Source: UBA3103 sp002365855
GTDB taxonomy: Bacteria; Bacillota; Desulfotomaculia; Desulfotomaculales; Pelotomaculaceae
Assembly (NCBI GenBank): GCA_030627625.1
Contig: DAOURR010000062.1
Location: forward strand, 1-12,236
Reading direction: 5' to 3'
Length of the DNA stretch: 12,236 bases
The position numbers were made by a program, and so were the translations under genes. Below are positions 5,779 through 12,160 of the stretch, one piece after another (within the stretch, counting starts at the first letter, position 1; the number at the start of each line of letters is the position of its first letter). The notes under the pieces are model-generated. The model had not been told where the DNA came from, searched no databases, and saw nothing but the letters and a program-made list of their open reading frames with translations.

Positions 5779-6816
5779 GTGAGGACCGGACTGATTTACG
5801 ACACGGCTTACCTCAACCATAACACAGGTGGGCACCCGGAAAGCTCCAACCGGGTAGCTTTCACATACGATATCCTGGGTAAGGCGGGACTGCTGGAAAG
5901 GTTGGTATCAATTAGTCCTCGCCAGGCAAAAAGAGATGAAGTAGCCCTGGTGCATTCGCAGGAATACATCGAAAGGGTAAAAGCATTCTCCGAACGGGGT
6001 GGGGGGAACTTCGGCAACGATGTAGTGGGGTCGCAAGAAACCTACGTAACTGCTCTCCTGGCCGCCGGGGGAACACTGTCAGCTGTGGATGCAGTATTGG
6101 AAAAGCAGGTCGGATGCGCCTTTGCTATGGTTCGGCCGCCCGGACATCACGCTATGCCGAACTTGGGTATGGGTTTCTGTTTTTTTAACAATGTCTCTAT
6201 AGCTGCACGTTACGCTATTAAGAAGTACGGCCTGAGCAAAATCCTGATTATTGACTGGGACGAGCATCACGGCAACGGAACGGAACATATATTTTATAAT
6301 GACCCCTCCGTGCTTTACTTCTCTGTCCACCGTAATTGGAGCTACCCGGCAACTGGTCATGCGGATAAGGCCGGCGAAGGTAGTGGGCTGGGATACAATA
6401 TCAATGTCCCCCTGCCCAGAAGATCCGGTGATGCCGATTATGAGCATGTTTTCAGGCGCATCCTCCAGCCGGTGGCATTGGAGTACCTGCCGGAGCTGGT
6501 GATACTGTCAGCGGGATTTGACGCCCACGCTAAAGACCCGATTGGTGAGATGAATTTGAGCACCTTTGGGTTTATGAAACTGGCAGAGATCGTATGTGAA
6601 ATTGCAAGTTCCTGTTGTGGGGGAGCTCTGGTATCAGTTCTGGAAGGTGGTTATAATCAGAGCGCGCTGGCCGAAAGCGTCCTGGGTGTCCTGCACATAA
6701 TGGATGCCTGGGATGCCGATAAAACCTCGCTCTATGGTCAGGAGAAGCCCGTAAAAGTCAGTGTGTCGGGTGTAAACCAGGTTAGTAAGATTCACGGCAA
6801 GTACTGGAAACTATAA
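5779..6816 (+). CDS. Histone-deacetylase-family zinc amidohydrolase
   Basis: A 345-residue cytosolic enzyme of the arginase/deacetylase fold, expected to remove acyl groups from an amine such as an acetylated polyamine, amino acid or protein lysine. Active-site elements are complete: the histidine pair H123-H124 in RPPGHHA, the MGFCFFNN segment, zinc ligands D161 and H163 in DWDEHHGNG, third ligand D248 in SAGFDAH, and the catalytic tyrosine Y292 in LEGGYN. The early RTGLIYD and GHPESSNR segments are also typical. LEGGYN and the GHPE start place it nearer class-II-like bacterial amidohydrolases and polyamine deacetylases than eukaryotic class I. It differs from textbook acuC context, because no acetyl-CoA synthetase or acuAB genes are adjacent. 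It follows the SDH protease gene by 69 bases. Substrate cannot be deduced. Confidence 0.93.
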   Translation: MRTGLIYDTAYLNHNTGGHPESSNRVAFTYDILGKAGLLERLVSISPRQAKRDEVALVHSQEYIERVKAFSERGGGNFGNDVVGSQETYVTALLAAGGTLSAVDAVLEKQVGCAFAMVRPPGHHAMPNLGMGFCFFNNVSIAARYAIKKYGLSKILIIDWDEHHGNGTEHIFYNDPSVLYFSVHRNWSYPATGHADKAGEGSGLGYNINVPLPRRSGDADYEHVFRRILQPVALEYLPELVILSAGFDAHAKDPIGEMNLSTFGFMKLAEIVCEIASSCCGGALVSVLEGGYNQSALAESVLGVLHIMDAWDADKTSLYGQEKPVKVSVSGVNQVSKIHGKYWKL

Positions 6817-6845
6817 AATACTAGAAGGTAATCTCTTTTTTCAAG

Positions 6846-7301
6846 TCAGTCAACAAACTCGTCAAAGCCAAGCTTTTGCATGATCCTGTTCAGCCTCAAG
6901 GCTACAAAAGCCAGGATAGCTGCAACAAAAACAGGGAGATACATTCCTGTGCCGATACCAGTACCGAGGGCGGCTGTCAGCCAGATACTGGCAGCAGTAG
7001 TTAAACCGCTTACTTTGTTTTCATCCTTAAATATCAAGCCGCCACCGATGAAGCCCACACCTACAACAATTTGGGCCGCTATCCTGGACGGGTCCATATT
7101 TGTCCTGAAGTATGGAGGGCCGTCAAATTCCAGAAAGCCATACATGCTGACTATTGTGAACAGGGCAGCGCCGAGTCCTACAAGCGCGTGAGTTCTCAAT
7201 CCCGCGGGCTTGTGCCTGAACCTTCTTTCTGTCCCAATAATAGCTCCTATCAAAAAAGCCAGGAACAGCCTTAAGGCGATCTCTTTCTCATCAATTGGCA
7301 T
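6846..7301 (-). CDS. Short MgtC/SapB-family membrane protein
   Basis: A 151-residue integral membrane protein with about four to five hydrophobic segments. Family signatures are clear: FLIGAIIGTERRFRHKPAGLRTHALVG at 16-42, GVGFIGGGLIFK at 81-92, and GLTTAASIWLTAALG at 99-113. MgtC proteins of pathogens act on the F1Fo ATP synthase and help survival in low magnesium, but most bacterial relatives are uncharacterised. This one stops after the membrane part and lacks the soluble C-terminal domain of Salmonella-type MgtC (about 230 residues), so the pathogen function should not be assumed. ATG 7301 is preceded by AAAGGAGGAAG. It appears monocistronic, and its stop lies 29 bases from the convergent deacetylase stop. 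No magnesium-sensing leader was recognised upstream. Confidence 0.92.
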   Translation of the reverse strand: MPIDEKEIALRLFLAFLIGAIIGTERRFRHKPAGLRTHALVGLGAALFTIVSMYGFLEFDGPPYFRTNMDPSRIAAQIVVGVGFIGGGLIFKDENKVSGLTTAASIWLTAALGTGIGTGMYLPVFVAAILAFVALRLNRIMQKLGFDEFVD

Positions 7302-7435
7302 TTTACTTCCTCCTTTCCAAAAACCTCAGCAGCGACAACTTTAGGATAAATATATGTGACATTGACTTGTACTATCCGACAAATACCTTTTAGAGTTATG
7401 GAATTATGAATCGAGTAAATGACAACATAATCTTT

Positions 7436-7461
7436 AGGGATGCCCGTTTAAGGGCATCCCT
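7436..7461 (-). terminator. Terminator-like hairpin after the SASP gene
   Basis: AGGGATGCCC and GGGCATCCCT form a perfect 10-bp stem with a 6-base loop, 6 bases beyond the SASP stop. The stem is strong, but the following minus-strand bases (AAAGATTATG) are only weakly U-rich, so it may stabilise the mRNA end as much as terminate. It also insulates the mgtC-like gene downstream. Confidence 0.65.
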
Positions 7462-7467
7462 TCTTGG

Positions 7468-7653
7468 CTACCGTCCTCCTGACATGTTCCTTTCGGCCCG
7501 CTCGATGGCAAGACGGACCAGGTTACCGCAGTTTTTGGAAGAGACATTACCGAAGTAACCCCCGTCACTGCGCACCACGTCGCCAACTCCAAGTTCGTCG
7601 GCTAACTCGTACTTCAGACTTTCGGACATCACGCCTCCACGCCTTCTGCTCAT
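7468..7653 (-). CDS. Alpha/beta-type small acid-soluble spore protein
   Basis: A 61-residue protein that coats and protects DNA in dormant spores and is degraded at germination by the Gpr protease. The family signature LKYELADELGV at residues 13-23 matches the consensus around the Gpr cleavage site (compare KLEIASEFGV in Bacillus SspA). The second conserved block is NCGNLVRLAIERAERNM at 41-57, a variant of the usual NGSVGGEMVKRMIEMAE block: the VGG spacing is reduced and a cysteine, C42, is present. It is a complete gene: ATG follows GAGGAGG by 9 bases, and the stop is followed by a hairpin. Expression in the forespore is expected from the family, but no convincing sigma-G promoter was found. 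This gene is the best taxonomic clue in the window. Confidence 0.93.
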   Translation of the reverse strand: MSRRRGGVMSESLKYELADELGVGDVVRSDGGYFGNVSSKNCGNLVRLAIERAERNMSGGR

Positions 7654-7990
7654 TAGCTAACCTCCTCATCAAGTTGGAACGGCAGCCATTATATTTTTTG
7701 ATTTGCAGCTAAATTTTAACCTGGGAATTAGGAGTTTTCATTAATTACATCAAATCCCTTTTTTTGCTTTATGGTTTTACTTTTAACTTTCCCGCCAGGT
7801 CAAGTCTACCGCCTCTAAACGACAATGTCCCCTGTCTTAAGGCCGCCGGTGATTTAAATTTATCCTGTCTGCTGACTCCGGTTGTACATTTCAGTGGGAT
7901 ATTCTGTTATTAATCCAGGAAAAATTAATTTTCATTTATTTAACAAATTATATAATTAAATGGTTAGAAATTCAAAGCTGTTTTAAACAA
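7654..7990. other. Gene-free stretch between SASP and glucoamylase-like genes
   Basis: About 340 bases with no credible reading frame. A minus-strand TATAAT (7688-7693) may be a SASP -10 box, without a clear -35. Bases 7788-7895 are clearly richer in GC than the AT-rich flanks and contain GACAATGTCCCCTGTC, whose GACA/GGGGACA words resemble the repeat at 2415-2479. No tRNA or known small RNA could be recognised. Confidence 0.5.
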
Positions 7991-8021
7991 GGAAAAAATA
8001 AATCCGCCTTTTTAGCGGATT
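7991..8021 (-). terminator. Strong intrinsic terminator of the GH15 gene
   Basis: On the minus strand AATCCGC (8021-8015), a 7-base loop and GCGGATT (8007-8001) are followed by TATTTTTT. The stop codon TAA of the upstream gene lies inside the loop, and the last two sense codons are part of the stem. Confidence 0.85.
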
Positions 8022-10003
8022 ATACTTAGCTTATTATTAAGCGCCAGGTGAGCAAGCACGAACATGGCGTGGGACCAGTTCAGAGGCATTACCCAGGCAG
8101 GTCCCCCCTGGTTTTTATCGACCTGTTCAGGAAGCAGTTTATGCTGGTTGGCCTGCTCAAGGCACCAGCGGTAGAGCTCCTCAGCGCGGCCCCGGTTCCC
8201 GGCTATGCAGTGGTATATGGCAAGCCATAAAGTCGTGATCAGCCAGGGGTTGCCACCCCTGTAACAATCACCTTCGTAGCGGCGTAATCCACCCACCCCA
8301 TGATTCCACAGCCTGTTCTCAATAGCATGGACGGTTGCCTTCATCCTGTCGTCAGACGGGGTGAGTACCGCAAAGGGGAAAGCCAGCCCCAGCAGGGCCG
8401 CGTCTACACGCCCATCATCGCCAACCCAGTGGGTCTGGTATAGGCCGCTGGGGTCTGTTTCTGTAAAGGCCTTTTCGCCCCTGCTCATAGCGTAATCGTG
8501 GGTATCCTTGTATACTTTACGGTTGATGCCTCGTATAAAACAGCCGTTAACTTCAGACCACTGATTTTTCAAAATAGCTTCCCTGACCGTGTTTGATACT
8601 GTCAGCCACCGCTCCGAATCGTTTTTATTTCCCTTAATTAACGCCATGTCAGAGCAGGCTTTTAAGCCCGCGAATACTGCCGCGGCTGAGTATGTACCCT
8701 GGGCCAGCTCGTCTTCCCAGGGATCAAAACTGCTTATGGGAAGTCCGTTATCTGATATGCTGTTGACAAGATAATCGGCTCCGGCTGCCAGAGAAGGCCA
8801 AACCTGTTCCAGAAAATTATTGTTTGAGGTAAGACTGTAATGGTGTCTGTAGCCCCAAAGTACCGACCCTACCTGGTCAATTTGCTTACCCCAGCCGGGG
8901 GCAACTGCGCCGTCAGTAAAATATCTCTGCTGCCAGCTTCCGTCATGATCCTGGACCGATTTTGCAAATAGGTAAAACTGTCTAGCCAGGCTATGATACC
9001 CCGACTCATCCAGAGCCGCTGTTATATACACTGAGTCCCGCGGCCAGCAGTAACCGTAGCCGCCGCTGGCCAAATAGCACGGGTCAAACTCCGGCGCCGC
9101 GATGGAAGCGCCGGTTTCCTTGTTTGTCATCAGCTTCATTGCCAGAAGGGATCTTCTGTAAACAGGGTTTCCGGATTCTGCGGACAGATTTTTGCCCGTT
9201 TCAAGCCAGCCCTTCCAGTACTGTCTGGTGTCTTCCAGCCACTGTTCGCCTTTCCTGGAGGATGCTTCGGCCAGCAGGGATCTCACCTGCTCCTCCTCAT
9301 TGCCTGCCGCAAGGTAAAGACTAAAGTCTTTTGTCTCACCGGGCTTGAGCTCGCCCATGTCCCAGGCCATGCTCCCAGCGCTCTGCAGGATATTGTCCCG
9401 GGTGCCCCATAATGCTCCCCTGGACGCATCCTGAAAAGGATCCGAAGGCGCGCCCTTCCTGCCGCACTGGTAGCCGGCCAGTGGATATCCGGAACCTGCG
9501 ATGGCCAGGTATATATTTCTGCGGTAAAAAACCAGGGAATTGCTTAAAAAGTCTACATAAGCTCCATCATACAGGGTGGAATCTTCAATTTCGAAGGTAC
9601 AGTAGAGAAAGAAAGTAACGTTTTCACTTTTTTCCCCCTCGTTTTTCAGTTCATAGTATCTGGTCAGGATGTCCAGGTGGGGCAGGACAAAGTCGCTCTG
9701 GAGCACTTTGAGGCGATGAGAGAGGCTGGACAGGTTAGTCTCAAGGATATTAGTGTCTTCCAAATAGCGCTGAGAGGACTCCCATACATTAAAATGGAAC
9801 CATTTGGTAAAATCCTGCTGCCCGGGCTGGGTTATTCTGATTCCCGGCCAAAAGCGGCCGAGGTGCTGCCCGTAATCAATGTTGGGCCAAAAAAGCCTGT
9901 AGATTTCACCGTTATCTCTGAGAGAGGCCAGCATTTTTGAGTTTCCGATAATTGCTGCCGGCATTTCCGGCTGGACTCTGTGATCTGTTATGTTCCCCAC
10001 CAC
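8012..10003 (-). CDS. Intracellular GH15 glucoamylase-like glycoside hydrolase
   Basis: A 663-residue enzyme of glycoside hydrolase family 15, which releases glucose from alpha-glucans or small alpha-glucosides with inversion. Residues about 15-250 form the N-terminal beta-sandwich usual in prokaryotic GH15. Residues about 275-655 form the (alpha/alpha)6 barrel. Key segments are YGYCWPRDS at 316-324 (substrate subsite), SFDPWEDE at 425-432 with likely general acid E430, GGLRRYEGDCYRGGNPW, and LLPEQVD at 623-629 with likely general base E626. There is no signal peptide, so it is cytosolic. Start is uncertain: GTG 10003 or 10000 lack a ribosome site, and ATG 9964 (residue 14) begins exactly where family similarity starts. 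The upstream sugar-phosphatase gene ends 48 bases before 10003, so one operon is likely. Substrate (glycogen, maltodextrin, trehalose, other) is unknown. Confidence 0.92.
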   Translation of the reverse strand: MVGNITDHRVQPEMPAAIIGNSKMLASLRDNGEIYRLFWPNIDYGQHLGRFWPGIRITQPGQQDFTKWFHFNVWESSQRYLEDTNILETNLSSLSHRLKVLQSDFVLPHLDILTRYYELKNEGEKSENVTFFLYCTFEIEDSTLYDGAYVDFLSNSLVFYRRNIYLAIAGSGYPLAGYQCGRKGAPSDPFQDASRGALWGTRDNILQSAGSMAWDMGELKPGETKDFSLYLAAGNEEEQVRSLLAEASSRKGEQWLEDTRQYWKGWLETGKNLSAESGNPVYRRSLLAMKLMTNKETGASIAAPEFDPCYLASGGYGYCWPRDSVYITAALDESGYHSLARQFYLFAKSVQDHDGSWQQRYFTDGAVAPGWGKQIDQVGSVLWGYRHHYSLTSNNNFLEQVWPSLAAGADYLVNSISDNGLPISSFDPWEDELAQGTYSAAAVFAGLKACSDMALIKGNKNDSERWLTVSNTVREAILKNQWSEVNGCFIRGINRKVYKDTHDYAMSRGEKAFTETDPSGLYQTHWVGDDGRVDAALLGLAFPFAVLTPSDDRMKATVHAIENRLWNHGVGGLRRYEGDCYRGGNPWLITTLWLAIYHCIAGNRGRAEELYRWCLEQANQHKLLPEQVDKNQGGPAWVMPLNWSHAMFVLAHLALNNKLSIIR

Positions 10004-10027
10004 CAGTTAAAAAGTATATTTACTATT

Positions 10028-10033
10028 ATTATA
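10028..10033 (-). promoter_or_regulatory. Possible -10 box before the GH15 gene
   Basis: TATAAT on the minus strand in the 48-base gap after the sugar-phosphatase gene. No -35 hexamer of quality is visible, and the local DNA is almost pure AT, so this is weak support for an internal promoter. Confidence 0.2.
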
Positions 10034-10051
10034 AATAGTCATCTCTATTAT

Positions 10052-10855
10052 TTAATTAGTATGCTCTCTGGTTAGGGCTTGTATTAGTTCCCCGTGGATC
10101 AACGTGTTGGAGGCGACAATAGAAAGATGTTTTTTAAGTTTCAGATGGTTACCATCAATGCCGGTGACCATGCCTCCCGCCTCTTCAACCAGAAGTGAGC
10201 CGGCAGCCACATCCCAGGGCATTAATGGGTTCTCCCAAAAACCGGTCAACCGCCCGCATGCCACATAAGCCAGTTCCAGGGCAGCGGAGCCAAGCGCCCT
10301 CAAGTTGGAGCACCGGTGGATGACATTATAGTAGTCAATTTTCAAAAGCCGCTTGCTGAATTCTTTATCAGCGGGGTAACCGGTTACCAGCAGGGCATCT
10401 GACAGCCTGCTTCTGGATGGGTCAACTCTTATTGAGCTTCCGTTAAGGAAAGCCCCGCCGCCTTTACTTGCGCTGAAACACTCATCGTGGAAGGGGTCGT
10501 ATACCACTCCGGCAACCATCCTTCCACTGTATGAAAGCCCGATAGAGACGCTGCAGAAGGGGATGCCATATACAAAATTAGTAGTGCCGTCAAGCGGATC
10601 CACATACCAGGTAAAGCCGTCCTGCGCGTGCTCATTTGCCTGTCCGTCTTCCTCCCCAATGACAATGTGATCCGGGAATTTGGCGAGCAGGCCATTTGTG
10701 ATCAGAGCCTCCGCTTCACAGTCTATCTCTGTTACATGATCGGATGGACAGGACTTGCAGCCCTTTTTAAAATCACCTCTAAAATGGCTTTTGATGAGCT
10801 CTCCCGCTGCACGGGCCAGGCCGGCCGCAGTATTAACGTGATTAGCGTAATTCAT
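10052..10855 (-). CDS. Inositol monophosphatase-family sugar phosphatase
   Basis: A 267-residue magnesium-dependent phosphatase. Metal-site motifs are intact: GEED at 67-70 (E68), WYVDPLDGTTNFV at 83-95 (D86 and D89), and MPWDVAAGSLLVEEAGG at 212-228 (D215). Family members hydrolyse inositol-1-phosphate, fructose-1,6-bisphosphate, 3'-phosphoadenosine phosphate or other sugar phosphates, and these cannot be separated by eye. Given the neighbours, a hexose or glucoside phosphate is an attractive guess. ATG 10855 follows AAGGGG by 8 bases. An in-frame GTG at 10873 lies upstream of that site and is rejected. The gene is followed after 48 bases by the GH15 gene and preceded by an unassigned 347-residue protein gene, all on the same strand. 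Confidence 0.92.
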   Translation of the reverse strand: MNYANHVNTAAGLARAAGELIKSHFRGDFKKGCKSCPSDHVTEIDCEAEALITNGLLAKFPDHIVIGEEDGQANEHAQDGFTWYVDPLDGTTNFVYGIPFCSVSIGLSYSGRMVAGVVYDPFHDECFSASKGGGAFLNGSSIRVDPSRSRLSDALLVTGYPADKEFSKRLLKIDYYNVIHRCSNLRALGSAALELAYVACGRLTGFWENPLMPWDVAAGSLLVEEAGGMVTGIDGNHLKLKKHLSIVASNTLIHGELIQALTREHTN

Positions 10856-10863
10856 GCGTTTAT

Positions 10864-10869
10864 CCCCTT
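10864..10869 (-). promoter_or_regulatory. Ribosome binding site fixing the phosphatase start
   Basis: AAGGGG on the minus strand, 8 bases before ATG 10855. It shortens the longest reading frame by six residues and gives the normal family N-terminus. Confidence 0.75.
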
Positions 10870-10949
10870 GCACCTGATATGCTAAGATTTTAACATATTA
10901 TGGTCTAAAAGTCCTCGCCAACCCGGCATTCAAATGCATCTTGCCCCTT

Positions 10950-11002
10950 AGTGTTGAACACTTTACGTTAAGTATAAATGTATTTAAAGTGTCAATATGA
11001 CA
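10950..11002. promoter_or_regulatory. Cluster of AGTGT-type inverted repeats upstream of the phosphatase gene
   Basis: AGTGTT G AACACT (10950-10962) is a 13-base near-perfect palindrome. ACACTTTA (10958-10965) and TAAAGTGT (10985-10992) are exact inverse complements. TGTCA ATA TGACA (10990-11002) overlaps the end of the 347-residue gene. A minus-strand TTGACA (10995-10990) lies within the cluster. This could be an operator/promoter region for the phosphatase-GH15 pair. Confidence 0.35.
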
Positions 11003-12035
11003 TTGAGTGCTGGGTTAACCACTTTTCTCTATTTTGAAGCAGCCGGGAGCAAGTTAGGACAAAAAAGGCGGCTTCCGCGCAGAACCAGTTTGAGGAGGTC
11101 CTGCTGATATATGCTTCCCGGACATAGCGCACCTTATCATACGCTCTCTTGTAATCGTCGTGCAGACAGGCGTAATAGCCGAGAATCATCCAGGGATAGT
11201 CGGGCGGTTTAATAGAAACCCAGTCTTTCTGGTTGGCGTTGAAGGACTTGTAGAGGCGGGCGCCCCTGTTTGAATCGGGTTTAATTAAGCCATAGAGCAC
11301 TGGGAATATCTGACAGGATGCATCGGGATAAAAATTTTTTAGATTGACCCGTGGTTTCAGCCAGCCGGTTTTACTGGGATAATAACATGATGCCCGCAGG
11401 TTCCACAGGTATCTTTCAATCCCGTTGGCCATGACCCTGGTCTTTTTTCTGAAATACAGGGTATCACCGTCTCCGAGGTTAGTCAGGAGAGATGTGAAGT
11501 CGTCCAGCCCGCGGTAAACCTCACAATTGTCCATAAGGTACTTTACCCTGTAGCCGGCCAGGGCAAAGGTCAGACCGTCACGGTCCATAAGCGGGATAAT
11601 AGACCGGGCCACTTTTTTAAGTCCGGGTAAGTTCCTTTTGACCCAGCCGGTGTTTCCGGATTTATTATGGTATTGGGCGGCGAGGGAAAGGTATGTGCCG
11701 GCGTAGGCGTCCTCAGAATCAGGGGTTGCGGTTTCGGGCTGAAGTAATTCATCATAATAGTAGTCCAGGATCGTACCGTTCTTTTCTAAATTGCGCAGGT
11801 ACCAGTCCAGGTATCTTTCTACAAGGGGCAGGGAGGAAGGTTCTTCAAGCAGGGCGGCGGCAGCAAAATTTGCGAAGTACGGTGTAACCCAGCCCTGGTT
11901 CGGGTACCTGGTAATAGCCCCGTCGGCGGCACTTCCGGGGCATAAGATCTGGCAGCTTTTCAGCCAGTCAATTTGAGCTTCCATATCGGTTATTAGAGAG
12001 ATGAGCATCTCATCCGGGCCATTGCGGTTTTTCAT
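10992..12035 (-). CDS. Unassigned protein, likely alpha/alpha-barrel (six-hairpin glycosidase-like)
   Basis: A 347-residue protein that I cannot assign to a named family. It has no signal peptide or membrane segment. It is rich in Tyr and Trp and built of regularly spaced amphipathic helices, which suggests an (alpha/alpha)n toroid like those of six-hairpin glycosidases. Notable segments are AITRYPNQGWVTPYFANFAAAALL at 40-63, the acidic PDSEDAYAGTYLSLA at 105-119 (D106, E108, D109), EVYRGLDDF at 172-180, and KDWVSIKPPDYPWMILGYYACL at 270-291. Aromatic residues beside acidic ones are what one expects in a sugar-binding cleft, but no catalytic pair can be proved. ATG 12035 follows CGGAGTG by 7 bases. 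It is transcribed in the same direction as the phosphatase and GH15 genes, 136 bases upstream of the former. A sigma-K-like promoter lies upstream. Function is unknown. Confidence 0.85.
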   Translation of the reverse strand: MKNRNGPDEMLISLITDMEAQIDWLKSCQILCPGSAADGAITRYPNQGWVTPYFANFAAAALLEEPSSLPLVERYLDWYLRNLEKNGTILDYYYDELLQPETATPDSEDAYAGTYLSLAAQYHNKSGNTGWVKRNLPGLKKVARSIIPLMDRDGLTFALAGYRVKYLMDNCEVYRGLDDFTSLLTNLGDGDTLYFRKKTRVMANGIERYLWNLRASCYYPSKTGWLKPRVNLKNFYPDASCQIFPVLYGLIKPDSNRGARLYKSFNANQKDWVSIKPPDYPWMILGYYACLHDDYKRAYDKVRYVREAYISRTSSNWFCAEAAFFVLTCSRLLQNREKWLTQHSMSY

Positions 12036-12097
12036 ATCTAAACACTCCGTTTGAAAACTTTTATGTTATAGTAATCTGATAAACTTCGTTTCACGAT

Positions 12098-12126
12098 TAT
12101 TCTATGGTCTTCAAACAGGTTCCGTT
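12098..12126 (-). promoter_or_regulatory. Candidate sigma-K (mother-cell sporulation) promoter
   Basis: The minus strand reads AACG, exactly 16 bases, then CATAGAATA. The Bacillus sigma-K consensus is mACm-N16-CATAnnnTA, so only the last -35 position differs. Transcription would begin near 12090, giving a leader of about 55 bases for the 347-residue gene. The motif is short and chance is possible. Confidence 0.3.
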
Positions 12127-12142
12127 CAAGCGGAGAAAGATA

Positions 12143-12160
12143 TAATTAGGGCTTGCTGAA
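12143..12160 (-). repeat. Terminal repeat, probable left end of a second insertion sequence
   Basis: TAATTAGGGCTTGCTGAA is the exact inverse complement of bases 86-103. Beyond the 18 shared bases the flanks diverge. The IS interior would run rightwards out of the window. Confidence 0.6.

Noticed and set aside
7654..7780. Sigma-G promoter for the SASP gene
   Set aside because: Expected from biology, but no pair of hexamers matching the sigma-G consensus with a 17-18 base spacer was found.
104..12142. Composite transposon cargo
   Set aside because: The genes are ordinary chromosomal functions with uniform style, and there is no resistance or adaptive cargo. IS flanking alone does not show that the block moves.
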